A program made the position numbers and the translations under genes. A model generated the notes under the pieces. The model saw only the letters and a program-made list of their open reading frames with translations. It ran no database searches and was not told the DNA's origin. This document shows, in pieces, positions 15,265-23,165 of a DNA stretch of 26,895 nt. The stretch is from an uncultured Duncaniella sp. (GTDB lineage: Bacteria; Bacteroidota; Bacteroidia; Bacteroidales; Muribaculaceae): contig CAJURI010000035.1 of assembly GCA_910588795.1 (NCBI GenBank), forward strand, positions 1-26,895. Reading direction: 5' to 3'. Within the stretch, counting starts at the first letter, position 1. Each line of letters begins with the position of its first letter.

Positions 15265-15879
15265 ATGATAAAGAATCTTCTCTTTGATCTCGGGGGTGTG
15301 ATAATGGATCTTGACCGTGACCGCTGTGTGCGAGCGTTCGAGTCGCTCGGCATGCGAGATGCCGAGGAATTCCTCGGGGTGTACGGTCAGAAGGGTGCTT
15401 TTCTCGCGCTTGAACGCGGCGACATAGATGCTCCGGAATTCCGCAGAGAGATCCGGCCTCTCATAGACAGGGAGGTCACGGACGAGGAGATCGACGCGGC
15501 ATTCAACAAGTTTCTTGTGGGTATCCCGGTGGAGCGTCTCCGCGCCCTCAGGCAGCTCAGACGCCGCTACGGGGTGTATCTACTGTCGAATACCAATCCT
15601 ATAATGATGGAGGGTTTCATAGCCGAGCAGTTCCGTCAGGAGGAGGGTATGGAGATGAAGGATTATTTCGACGGAGTGGTTGCGAGCTATGTGGCCAAAT
15701 GCTACAAGCCGGACCGAGAGATATTTGACTACGCGTGCGAGAAGTATGGCATAAAGCCGGAGGAGACACTTTTCTTTGATGACTCCCAGGCCAACGTGGA
15801 TGCCGCACTCGCGCTTGGGTTCTATGCCGAGGTGGTGACGCCCGGCACGGAGTTCACCGATATACTGAGCCGCCGCTGA
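15265..15879 (+). CDS. HAD-superfamily hydrolase, YihX-like sugar-phosphatase type
   Basis: 204-aa haloacid dehalogenase-fold protein, complete. Motif I is 'LLFDLGGVIMDLD' (nucleophile D8), with Gly in place of the second Asp, as in the YihX/soluble-epoxide-hydrolase N-domain subgroup (FDLGxV). Motif II is 'YLLSNTNP', motif III Lys is in 'KCYKPDREIF', and motif IV is 'TLFFDDSQANVDAALALG'. YihX is an alpha-glucose-1-phosphatase, but substrate specificity cannot be read from this sequence. It has its own promoter, divergent from pyrG, and may be co-transcribed with ribF 81 bp downstream. Confidence 0.85.
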   Translation: MIKNLLFDLGGVIMDLDRDRCVRAFESLGMRDAEEFLGVYGQKGAFLALERGDIDAPEFRREIRPLIDREVTDEEIDAAFNKFLVGIPVERLRALRQLRRRYGVYLLSNTNPIMMEGFIAEQFRQEEGMEMKDYFDGVVASYVAKCYKPDREIFDYACEKYGIKPEETLFFDDSQANVDAALALGFYAEVVTPGTEFTDILSRR

Positions 15880-15960
15880 CAACAATCCTCTTAACCGTAC
15901 AGACGTATTAAGTGTGCAGACACAGGAACTCTCACTCTCCCAAAAACCTCTTAGAACAAC

Positions 15961-16896
15961 ATGAATCTGATAACAAAACCGGACACGTCGGTGCGCAGGA
16001 TCGCGGCCGTCGGGATGTATGACGGAGTCCATCTCGGGCACCGTTACCTGATAGACTATCTCGGGGTGGAGGCCCGCAGCCGCGGGCTTGTGCCTTCGGT
16101 CGTGACCTTCTCCAGGCATCCGCTGTCGCTTGTGCGCCCGCTTGAGGCACCTGCGCTTCTCAATACGCTCGAGGAGCGTGTGAGGCTTCTCGGAGAGGCC
16201 GGTGCGAGCGACATCATCCTGCTGAGCTTCAACGAATCGCTGCGCCGGATGAGTGCCGAGACATTTCTCAGGACTCTCAAGAGAAAATATGCCATAGATG
16301 CCCTTGTGCTGGGCTTCAACAACAGGTTCGGCCATGACGGCCTGAAGGGGATGGAGCCTTATCGTGCCATAGGCGAGAGGATCGGAGTGGAGGTGATCGC
16401 CGCTCCGGAGTATCGCGGCGGAGCCGCGCCCGTGAGCTCGTCGATAATACGCCGTTGTCTCGCCGAAGGGCGCACCGAGGAGGCCGCCCGCGCTCTCGGC
16501 GCGCCGTACTCCATCACGGGGAGAGTCACCGAGGGGAACAGGCTCGGGCGTACGCTCGGGTTCCCGACCGCCAATATGATTCCTCCGTCGGCTGAGCGTC
16601 TTATCCCCAAGGCCGGGGCTTATGCGGCGTATGTGACGACTCCTGACGGAGTGAGACGTCCCGGCGTAGTGAACGTGGGGTACCGCCCCACAGTGAGCGA
16701 TGCTGCCGGCGGGGAGCGTCAGATATCCATCGAGGCCCATATAATCGACTTTGTGGGGTATATATACGATGAGGAGATCAAGGTGGAGTTTGTGAAATAC
16801 CTGCGCCCGGAGAGGCGGTTTGCGGACACTGACAAGCTTGCCTCCCAGATCAAGGATGACATAGCGTCGGCAAGAAAGGTGCTCAGGGAACAGTAA
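15961..16896 (+). CDS. ribF: Bifunctional riboflavin kinase / FAD synthetase
   Basis: 311-aa enzyme making FMN from riboflavin and FAD from FMN. The N-terminal adenylyltransferase domain (about 1-180) has 'VGMYDGVHLGHRYLIDYL' (the (G/A)xFDGVHxGH motif with Tyr for Phe) and the conserved 'FSRHPLSLVRP'; 'VSSSIIRRCLAEGR' closes the domain. The C-terminal kinase domain (about 185-311) has 'GNRLGRTLGFPTANM', the GxxxGxxxGFPTAN flavin/ATP signature, and the 'SIEAHIIDFVGYIYDEEIKVEF' strands that bear the catalytic Glu region. Length matches E. coli RibF (313 aa). It is 35 bp ahead of rlmN on the same strand and is likely co-transcribed with it. Confidence 0.96.
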   Translation: MNLITKPDTSVRRIAAVGMYDGVHLGHRYLIDYLGVEARSRGLVPSVVTFSRHPLSLVRPLEAPALLNTLEERVRLLGEAGASDIILLSFNESLRRMSAETFLRTLKRKYAIDALVLGFNNRFGHDGLKGMEPYRAIGERIGVEVIAAPEYRGGAAPVSSSIIRRCLAEGRTEEAARALGAPYSITGRVTEGNRLGRTLGFPTANMIPPSAERLIPKAGAYAAYVTTPDGVRRPGVVNVGYRPTVSDAAGGERQISIEAHIIDFVGYIYDEEIKVEFVKYLRPERRFADTDKLASQIKDDIASARKVLREQ

Positions 16897-16931
16897 CTCC
16901 CAGATAGAAAAGAAGTTTGCCATAAACGTAG

Positions 16932-18011
16932 ATGGAGAATGAAAAAGGTGGAGCGGCCAGTGTGAAGCGTCCGCTCATAGGTATGACCCTCGCGGAGCTC
17001 GAGGGGGTGGCGGAGGAGGCCGGTCTGCGCCGGTTTGCCGCCAAGCAGATAGCCAGAAGGCTTTATGTGGGCCGTGTGAAAGATATAGACGAGATCACGG
17101 AGCTTCCCAAGAGCGCGAGGCAGTGGATATCGGAACATTACACAGTGGGGCTTACGGCTCCCAAGCTCGCGTCGCGTTCGACCGACGGCACTGTGAAATA
17201 TCTTTTTGCCACACGCACCCCCGAGACGGACTATCTGACCCACGGAGAGGGTGGCAGGGATATCGAGGCGGTGTACATCCCTGACAAGGACCGTGCGACA
17301 CTGTGTGTGTCGTCGCAGGCCGGCTGCCGCATGGGCTGCCGCTTCTGCATGACCGGGATGCAAGGGTATCACGGAGACCTCAGCTCGGCTGGCATACTCA
17401 ACCAGATACTGTCGATACCCGAGTCGGACAAGCTAACGAATATCGTGTTCATGGGGATGGGGGAGCCTATGGACAATGTGAACGAAGTGCTCAAGGCTGT
17501 GGAGGTGCTTACCGCGCCCTGGGGGCTTGCGTGGAGCCCGAAGCGCATCACGGTGTCGAGCATCGGCAAGATGGACGGGCTGAGGCGACTGCTCGCGGAG
17601 ACCAAGGTGCATGTGGCTATAAGTGTCCACTCGCCGTTCCCGTCGGAGCGTGAGGGGCTTATGCCCGTAGAGCGGGCCTATCCCGCACGCAAGGTGATGG
17701 ATCTGCTTAAGGGGTGTGACTTCGCCCATCAGCGCAGACTTTCGGCCGAGTATATAATGTGGAAGGGTGTCAATGACGATATGCGCCATGCCGACGCCCT
17801 TGCCCGGCTGCTCAAGGGAACGGACTGCCGCGTGAACCTGATACGCTTCCATGCGATACCGGGATTTGACGGAGAGCCTTCGGGGCAGGCTACGATGGAG
17901 CGATTCCGCGACCGCCTGAACTCCCTCGGGGTCACGGCCACCATACGCGCCTCAAGGGGCGAGGACATCGAAGCCGCCTGCGGGATGCTGAGCGGCGAGA
18001 AGGGGGAGTGA
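16932..18011 (+). CDS. rlmN: 23S rRNA (adenine2503-C2)/tRNA (adenine37-C2) methyltransferase RlmN
   Basis: 359-aa radical-SAM enzyme that methylates A2503 in 23S rRNA and A37 in some tRNAs. The [4Fe-4S] motif CxxxCxxC is 'GCRMGCRFCMTG' (C132, C136, C139). C350 in 'EAACGMLSG' is the methyl-carrying cysteine position near the C-terminus, so the double-methyl mechanism is supported. 'TNIVFMGMGEPMDN' is the GEP SAM-binding motif. Length is normal (E. coli 384 aa). The absence of a TAnnTTTG box in the 35-bp gap suggests read-through from ribF. The stop at 18011 lies just upstream of the lptE promoter. Confidence 0.96.
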   Translation: MENEKGGAASVKRPLIGMTLAELEGVAEEAGLRRFAAKQIARRLYVGRVKDIDEITELPKSARQWISEHYTVGLTAPKLASRSTDGTVKYLFATRTPETDYLTHGEGGRDIEAVYIPDKDRATLCVSSQAGCRMGCRFCMTGMQGYHGDLSSAGILNQILSIPESDKLTNIVFMGMGEPMDNVNEVLKAVEVLTAPWGLAWSPKRITVSSIGKMDGLRRLLAETKVHVAISVHSPFPSEREGLMPVERAYPARKVMDLLKGCDFAHQRRLSAEYIMWKGVNDDMRHADALARLLKGTDCRVNLIRFHAIPGFDGEPSGQATMERFRDRLNSLGVTATIRASRGEDIEAACGMLSGEKGE

Positions 18012-18042
18012 CCGGGGCACGCAAAGGGGGACACCACAAAAG

Positions 18043-18073
18043 TTGGAGATTAGAGCGTTTTTTCGTATTTTTG
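18043..18073 (+). promoter_or_regulatory. Promoter of the lptE group
   Basis: TTGG (18043-18046), a 19-nt spacer, then TATTTTTG (18066-18073). The -7 box is a full match and the spacing is standard. The start point near 18080 argues for translation beginning at 18095 (or 18086), not at the longer in-frame opening at 18008. Confidence 0.7.
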
Positions 18074-18094
18074 CGGGAAAATCCCATGCCAGAA

Positions 18095-18616
18095 ATGAAA
18101 ACACTCCGCATACTCCTCCGGCCGCTGGCCATGCTTGTGTGCCTTCTTGCCGCTGCGGGCTGCACCATAAGCTACAAGCTCAACGGCGCGGCCATCGACT
18201 ACAATGTCTACAAGACCATCTATGTCTCGCAGTTCCCGATACGTGCCGCGCTGGTGTATCCGCCTTTGCAGCAGACCTTCGAGAATGAGCTGCTTGACTA
18301 TATATCGCGCAACACGCGCCTGCGCACCGTAGAGTCGGGGGGCGACCTCCAGCTCGAGGGTGAGATCACGGGCTATTCTCTCTCGCCCCAGGCGGTCACG
18401 GAGGATGCTTATGCCTCGAAGACGCGCCTGACGATACAGGTGAGGGTGAAGTATATCGACAACAAGCAGGAGGGGAAGGATATTGACCAGACGTTCAGCG
18501 CGTACAGGGATTTCGATTCGAGCGAGATGCTTACGGATGTTCAGGACGAGCTGTGCAGCCAGATCTCCAAGGAGCTTGTCGACCTCATATTCAATGCGAC
18601 ACTTGGTAACTGGTAA
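18095..18616 (+). CDS. lptE: LPS-assembly lipoprotein LptE family
   Basis: Outer-membrane lipoprotein, about 173 aa. LptE plugs the LptD barrel that delivers lipopolysaccharide to the cell surface. The N-terminus MKTLRILLRPLAMLVCLL ends in the lipobox 'LAAAGC', with Cys23 as the acylated residue. The mature part has the family pattern 'CTISYKLNGAAIDYNVYKTIYV', then 'LQLEGEITGYSLSPQAV' and a strand-rich C-terminal half. I chose ATG 18095 because of the promoter position; ATG 18086 (MPEMKT...) is possible. The open frame reaching back to 18008 overlaps the promoter and rlmN and is rejected. It is 6 bp from the next gene, so it leads an operon through secG. Family call comes from overall pattern and context. 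Confidence 0.82.
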   Translation: MKTLRILLRPLAMLVCLLAAAGCTISYKLNGAAIDYNVYKTIYVSQFPIRAALVYPPLQQTFENELLDYISRNTRLRTVESGGDLQLEGEITGYSLSPQAVTEDAYASKTRLTIQVRVKYIDNKQEGKDIDQTFSAYRDFDSSEMLTDVQDELCSQISKELVDLIFNATLGNW

Positions 18617-18622
18617 CTGACT

Positions 18623-19426
18623 ATGGACGAGCAACTGAACCGCGTGCTGTCAACGCTCACCGAAGGTGGCTCCGGGGTGGATCCCGCTGAGGCCGAGGCT
18701 CTTGGAAAGAGGTATCCGTTCTTTTATCTGCCCGCGCTGCTTGCCCTGAAGGGTGGATCGGCCGATGCCGGGAACAGACGCCGCCTGATGGAGCAGATAG
18801 CCCTCAATGCCCCTGACCCAGCCGGGGCGTTCATACTCGCTGACGTGGCCTATGAGGAGTGGGCGGATTTCTACCCGTCGGTCCGCAAGGGGGAGGTGAG
18901 CACCAATGACGCCATATCGAAGTTTCTGGAGACTTACGGGCATTCCGACCCGAGGGAGGAGGCCCTGCTTGAGCGGCTGATATTCAATCCGACGCCTGAC
19001 TATTCGTCGCTTCTTGCGCGCGAGGAGGAGGCCGACCGTCCCACCGAGGCTGACGCGGCATCGGAGAATGAGCAGGACGCGCTCATCAATTCGTTCATCC
19101 TCAAGCATAAGGATGACGAGTCGCAGCTGCTGCCGAGGGAGCATGACGCTGCCGAGGAGAGCGAACCGGCATCTGCCGTGGAGGAGCGTCGGGCCGCCGC
19201 TGTGGAGCACCATGCACCGAGCCCGGCCGCAAGCCCGGCATATGACTCGTCGCTGAGCGAGAGCCTTGCCAAGATATATATACGGCAGAAGAGATATGAC
19301 AAGGCGTTTGAAATTATTCACACTCTAAGTTTGAATAATTCAAAAAAAAGTGCTTACTTTGCAGACCAATTGCGGTTTCTGAAGAAACTGATTGCCAACC
19401 GTGAAGCTTTGAATAATAGTAAATAA
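18623..19426 (+). CDS. Uncharacterised repeat-type protein between lptE and secG
   Basis: 267-aa soluble protein with no signal peptide or membrane segment. Residues about 1-130 are mixed helical ('YPFFYLPALLALKGG', 'DVAYEEWADFYPSV'). About 130-205 is an acidic, Ala/Glu-rich, low-complexity linker. The C-terminal part (about 208-262: 'LSESLAKIYIRQKRYDKAFEIIHTLSL' then 'YFADQLRFLKKLI') reads as one tetratricopeptide-like helix pair. The G+C content falls over the last 120 bp. The same position between lptE and secG is, from memory, a recurring Bacteroidales arrangement, which suggests an envelope-related role, but I do not recognise a function. Confidence 0.8.
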   Translation: MDEQLNRVLSTLTEGGSGVDPAEAEALGKRYPFFYLPALLALKGGSADAGNRRRLMEQIALNAPDPAGAFILADVAYEEWADFYPSVRKGEVSTNDAISKFLETYGHSDPREEALLERLIFNPTPDYSSLLAREEEADRPTEADAASENEQDALINSFILKHKDDESQLLPREHDAAEESEPASAVEERRAAAVEHHAPSPAASPAYDSSLSESLAKIYIRQKRYDKAFEIIHTLSLNNSKKSAYFADQLRFLKKLIANREALNNSK

Positions 19427-19453
19427 TTCATATCCAATACATTAAATATAGTT

Positions 19454-19834
19454 ATGTACATTGTACTGATCATCCTGACTCTCATCTGTTCCGTGCTTCT
19501 CATCTGTGTGGTGCTTGTCCAGAAGTCCAAGGGAGGAGGTCTCTCGTCGTCTTTTGCCGGAAGCAACCAGATCATGGGCGTCCGCCGTACCAACAGTTTT
19601 ATAGAGAAGCTGACATGGGGTCTCGCAGGTGTCATCTGCGTGCTGGCAGTCCTCTCGACATTCACCATGCCTAAGGCTATCGTCGGGAACTCCCGTGTGA
19701 GCGCGCCTGCCGCTACCGAGCAGACAGTTCCAGGAAACTTCAACACACCCGCCCCCGCCGCAGCCCCCAAGGCAGAAACTCCCGCCGCAGCGGAGACTCC
19801 TGCGCCCGAGGCTCCCGCCGAAACGGCAGAGTAA
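19454..19834 (+). CDS. secG: Preprotein translocase subunit SecG
   Basis: 126-aa inner-membrane subunit of SecYEG. Transmembrane helix 1 is 'YIVLIILTLICSVLLICVVLV' (about 2-22). It is followed by the family cytoplasmic loop 'QKSKGGGLSSSFAGSNQIMG' (about 23-42, the Q-x-x-K-GGGL signature) and helix 2 'LTWGLAGVICVLAVLSTFTM' (about 53-72). A long Ala/Pro/Glu-rich tail (about 85-126) is typical of Bacteroidetes SecG and absent from the E. coli protein (110 aa). It is 27 bp after the repeat-type protein gene and probably in the lptE operon. Confidence 0.95.
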   Translation: MYIVLIILTLICSVLLICVVLVQKSKGGGLSSSFAGSNQIMGVRRTNSFIEKLTWGLAGVICVLAVLSTFTMPKAIVGNSRVSAPAATEQTVPGNFNTPAPAAAPKAETPAAAETPAPEAPAETAE

Positions 19835-19911
19835 TGGCCGGGCCGCTGCCCCTATATGCAGGGACAGTGATCGGAGAGACATATACAAGCCCGCACTGAC
19901 GCGCCGTGCCA

Positions 19912-19939
19912 CACACCACGCGGGTCGGCGTGGGCTGTG
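19912..19939 (+). other. Hairpin in the secG-ABC exporter gap
   Basis: CCACGC (19916-19921) pairs with GCGTGG (19928-19933), extended by CACA/TGTG across a 2-nt bulge. No T-run follows. The 178-bp gap (19835-20012) otherwise holds no recognisable promoter box, terminator or RNA gene. Confidence 0.35.
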
Positions 19940-20012
19940 ATTGTATGTGGGCGGCATGCGCGGCGTGTCTCCGAGTCACGGCACAGATGATCAACAAGCG
20001 AAAACAAGGTCT

Positions 20013-21845
20013 ATGAAAGAACTCTGGAACCTGTTCAGGCGATTTGTCCCGCCTTACAGGAAGTATCTCATACTCAACATACTCTTCAATATACTTGCGG
20101 CATTCCTGACCCTGTTCTCGTTTGCCGTGATAGTGCCTATACTCGAGATCCTGTTCAAGATCAAGGATGTGCAGTATGAGTACTGGGAGATCGGCAGCCA
20201 TTCGCTGAAGGATGTGCTGATCAACAATTTCTATTATTACACTCAGGACTGCATCAACAGCTGGGGCCCCATAGGGACGCTTATGGCTATGGCGGGGCTG
20301 CTTGTGTTCATGACGATGCTCAAGACCGGGGCGACGTATCTGAGCAGCTATTTCGTGATACCGATGCGCGCGGGCATAGTGAGGGACATACGCAACTATG
20401 TGTATGACAAGATAGTGCTTCTCCCCATAGGGTTCTTCACGACGGAGAGGAAGGGTGACGTGATGGCGCGCATGACGGGCGATGTGGCAGAGATCGAGAA
20501 TTCGATAATGTCGACTCTCGACATGCTTTTCAAGGATCCGATCATGATCATAGTGTGCCTGTCGATGATGCTTTTCATGTCGTGGCAGCTCACGGTGTTC
20601 GTGCTGCTTCTGCTTCCGATCGCCGGCTCGATCATGGGCAGGGTGGGGAAGCGTCTCAAGCGAGCGTCGTTCGAGGGTCAGCAGCAGTGGGGGCTTCTAA
20701 TGAGCAATATAGAGGAGACTCTCGGGGGCCTGAGGATCATCAAGGCGTTCAATGCCGAGCAGAAGGTCGTGGACCGTTTCCATAAAGGGAATCAGGAGTT
20801 CTTCAGGATCACGCGCAATGTGCAGCGCAGACAGTCGCTCGCACATCCCATGAGCGAGTTCCTGGGCACTATCACTATAGCTATCGTGCTTGTGTTCGGC
20901 GGCACTCTCATCCTGCGCGGGACGTCGGGGATGAATGCGGCGTCGTTCATATATTACATGGTCATCTTCTATTCGGTGATCAATCCGGCCAAGGACCTCA
21001 CGAAGGCGATGTACAGCATACAGAAGGGCCTTGCGTCGATGGAGCGTGTGGACGCGATACTCAATGCCGTGAACCCGATAGCCGATCCGGAGCGTCCGGA
21101 GGAGATAGGCAGGCTCAAGGGGGATATCAGGTATGAGAACGTCACATTCGGGTATGATCCTCAGGTGCCTGTGGTGAAGGGTGTCGACCTTTCGATCAAG
21201 GCTGGCGAGACGGTGGCTCTTGTGGGGCAGAGCGGCAGCGGCAAGTCGACCATGGCGGACCTTCTGCCGAGGTTCTATGACATCAACAGCGGATCGATCA
21301 AGGTGGACGGCCATGACATACGCTCGCTGCGTGTGCATGAGCTTCGCGGTCTGATGGGGAATGTGAATCAGGAGGCGATACTGTTTAACGACACGGTGTT
21401 CAACAATATAGCGTTCGGAGTGAAGAACGCGACGCTTGAGCAGGTGGTGGCCGCCGCGAAGATAGCGAATGCTCATGAGTTCATCATGGCTACCGAGGAT
21501 GGCTACAATACCAATATAGGTGATAGAGGCTGCCGCCTGTCGGGAGGGCAGCGTCAACGACTGTCAATAGCCAGGGCTATACTCAAGAATCCTCCGATAC
21601 TTATACTCGACGAGGCCACTTCGGCACTTGACAGCGAGAGCGAAAAGTCGGTCCAGGAGGCTCTGGAGCGTCTGATGAAGGACCGTACGACCCTTGTGAT
21701 AGCGCACCGCCTGTCGACTATCAAGAATGCCTCGCTCATATGTGTCATGCATGAGGGGGAGATAGTGGAGCGTGGCACGCATGATGAGCTGATAGCTCTC
21801 AACGGGTATTATACGCGCCTTGTGGAGATGCAGTCAATGAAGTGA
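20013..21845 (+). CDS. MsbA-like ABC transporter, fused permease and ATPase
   Basis: 610-aa half-transporter that should work as a homodimer in the inner membrane. The N-terminal exporter membrane domain (about 1-330) opens with 'FVPPYRKYLILNILFNILAAFLTLFSFAVIVPIL' and includes a coupling-helix region 'PIGFFTTERKGDVMARMTGDVAEIE'. The ATPase domain has Walker A 'GQSGSGKST' (405-413), the LSGGQRQR signature (from 509), Walker B 'ILILDEATSALD' (D533) and the switch His in 'VIAHRLSTI'. Start: the ATG at 20013 (MKELWNLFRR) precedes the first helix; the upstream in-frame extension to 19941 is hydrophilic and unlikely. A lipid A-core flippase role (MsbA) fits the fold and the neighbouring lptE/secG, but multidrug export cannot be excluded. 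Confidence 0.9.
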   Translation: MKELWNLFRRFVPPYRKYLILNILFNILAAFLTLFSFAVIVPILEILFKIKDVQYEYWEIGSHSLKDVLINNFYYYTQDCINSWGPIGTLMAMAGLLVFMTMLKTGATYLSSYFVIPMRAGIVRDIRNYVYDKIVLLPIGFFTTERKGDVMARMTGDVAEIENSIMSTLDMLFKDPIMIIVCLSMMLFMSWQLTVFVLLLLPIAGSIMGRVGKRLKRASFEGQQQWGLLMSNIEETLGGLRIIKAFNAEQKVVDRFHKGNQEFFRITRNVQRRQSLAHPMSEFLGTITIAIVLVFGGTLILRGTSGMNAASFIYYMVIFYSVINPAKDLTKAMYSIQKGLASMERVDAILNAVNPIADPERPEEIGRLKGDIRYENVTFGYDPQVPVVKGVDLSIKAGETVALVGQSGSGKSTMADLLPRFYDINSGSIKVDGHDIRSLRVHELRGLMGNVNQEAILFNDTVFNNIAFGVKNATLEQVVAAAKIANAHEFIMATEDGYNTNIGDRGCRLSGGQRQRLSIARAILKNPPILILDEATSALDSESEKSVQEALERLMKDRTTLVIAHRLSTIKNASLICVMHEGEIVERGTHDELIALNGYYTRLVEMQSMK

Positions 21846-21853
21846 CAGGAGGA

Positions 21854-23089
21854 TCATTCGCGGGTCTGTCCGTTGCCTGTGAGGAGGTAGCGGGTGGTGG
21901 TGATCTCGCGCAGTCCCATTGGCCCTCGCGGGCCGAGTTTCTGAGTGCTTATTCCTATTTCGGCTCCGAGGCCGAACTGTGCCCCGTCGGTGAAACCGGT
22001 GGGTGCGTTGACGTATACGCATGCGGCGTCGACCTCGGCCTGGAAGCGGGCGGCCGAGGCGGGTGATGATGTGATGATGCACTCGCTGTGGCCTGATCCG
22101 TGACGGGCGATGTGGCTTATGGCTTCGGAGAGTGATGACACGGTGCGCAGCCCCATGCTGTAGTCCATCCATTCGCGGTCCCAGTCGGCGGGGAGGGCGG
22201 GGGTGAGCAGGTGGGCGGGGTAGGCTGCGGAGGAGAGGATGGCGAGGCTTTCGGGGTCGGCGTGTATGACGACGTTTTTGTCGGCAAGCGGAGCGCACAG
22301 GGCCGGGAGGTCGGCGAGGCGGTCGCGGTGGATGAGGAGTGTGTCGAGGGCGTTGCATACGCTTACGCGGCGTGTCTTGGCGTTGAGGATAATGTCACGG
22401 CCCATGTGGATGTCGGCCTCGCGGTCGAAGTAGGCGTGGACGACACCTGCCCCTGTCTCTATGACGGGTATGCGGGCGTTGTTGCGCACGAAGTCTATGA
22501 GGCTGCGTCCGCCGCGCGGTATGCACACGTCGATGAATCCCACGGCTCCGAGCATCGCGGCTGTGGCTTCGTGTGTGGCGGGAAGCATGAGGGCTGCAGC
22601 GGGGCTTATGCCGTGGGCGGCGAGCGATTCGTGGATTATGGATATGGCTTCAAGGTTGGTCTCCTCGGCGTCTTTTCCACCTTTCAGCACGCATGCGTTT
22701 CCGCTTTTGAGGCATAGGGAGAAGACGTCGAATGTGACGTTGGGACGGGCCTCGTATATCACGCCTATGACGCCGAACGGCACGCGCACTCTCCTGAGGA
22801 GTATGCCGTTGGGGAGTGTGCGCCTCTCGATCTCCTCTCCTACGGGGGATGGGAGCGACGCTACGTTGAGAATGTCGGCGGCTATGGCCTGCAGCCGCGA
22901 GGGGGTGAGGCGCAGACGGTCGCAGAGCGGGGAGGAGGATGGCATGCGCGCGAGGTCGCGGGAGTTGGCCGCGAGGATTGCGTCTGACCGCGAGACGATC
23001 AGCCGGGCGAGCGTGCGGAGCACGTCGGAGCGGGTTGAGTCGGGGAGTGCTGCTATGGTGCGTGATGCTGTCTTTACGTCGGTGAACAT
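21854..23089 (-). CDS. proA: Gamma-glutamyl phosphate reductase
   Basis: 411-aa NADPH-dependent enzyme reducing gamma-glutamyl phosphate to glutamate semialdehyde, step 2 of proline synthesis. Conserved regions: 'PFGVIGVIYEARPNVTFDVFSLCLKSGNACVLKGGKDA', 'VIETGAGVVHAYFD' and the catalytic cysteine segment 'RVSVCNALDTLLIHRD'; 'ERRTLPNGILLRRVRVPFG' precedes. The start is taken at the ATG at 23089 (MFTDVKTASRTI); the in-frame extension upstream to 23212 is low-complexity and runs into proB. Length matches E. coli ProA (417 aa). It is last in proC-proB-proA, 76 bp after proB, and converges on the ABC exporter with only 8 bp between stop codons. Confidence 0.95.
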   Translation of the reverse strand: MFTDVKTASRTIAALPDSTRSDVLRTLARLIVSRSDAILAANSRDLARMPSSSPLCDRLRLTPSRLQAIAADILNVASLPSPVGEEIERRTLPNGILLRRVRVPFGVIGVIYEARPNVTFDVFSLCLKSGNACVLKGGKDAEETNLEAISIIHESLAAHGISPAAALMLPATHEATAAMLGAVGFIDVCIPRGGRSLIDFVRNNARIPVIETGAGVVHAYFDREADIHMGRDIILNAKTRRVSVCNALDTLLIHRDRLADLPALCAPLADKNVVIHADPESLAILSSAAYPAHLLTPALPADWDREWMDYSMGLRTVSSLSEAISHIARHGSGHSECIITSSPASAARFQAEVDAACVYVNAPTGFTDGAQFGLGAEIGISTQKLGPRGPMGLREITTTRYLLTGNGQTRE

Positions 23090-23110
23090 TCGGGATGTGG
23101 TTTGGTGGTG

Positions 23111-23130
23111 TTTTTGTGTGTTTTTGTGTG
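23111..23130. repeat. 10-bp tandem duplication between proB and proA
   Basis: TTTTTGTGTG occurs twice in tandem (23111-23120, 23121-23130) in the 76-bp gap. It is a simple-sequence tract; the gap shows no promoter box or terminator. Confidence 0.5.
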
Positions 23131-23165
23131 TTTCGGGGGGATGCCGGGCGTGCCGGGCGGGAGGG

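Noticed and set aside
18008..18094. Longer lptE product starting at 18008
   Set aside because: It would overlap the -7 box and the rlmN stop, and would put about 29 hydrophilic residues before a lipoprotein signal peptide.
19835..20012. tRNA or other structured RNA gene between secG and the ABC exporter
   Set aside because: No T-loop (GGTTCGAATCC-like) sequence, acceptor pairing or anticodon arm could be found; only one simple hairpin.
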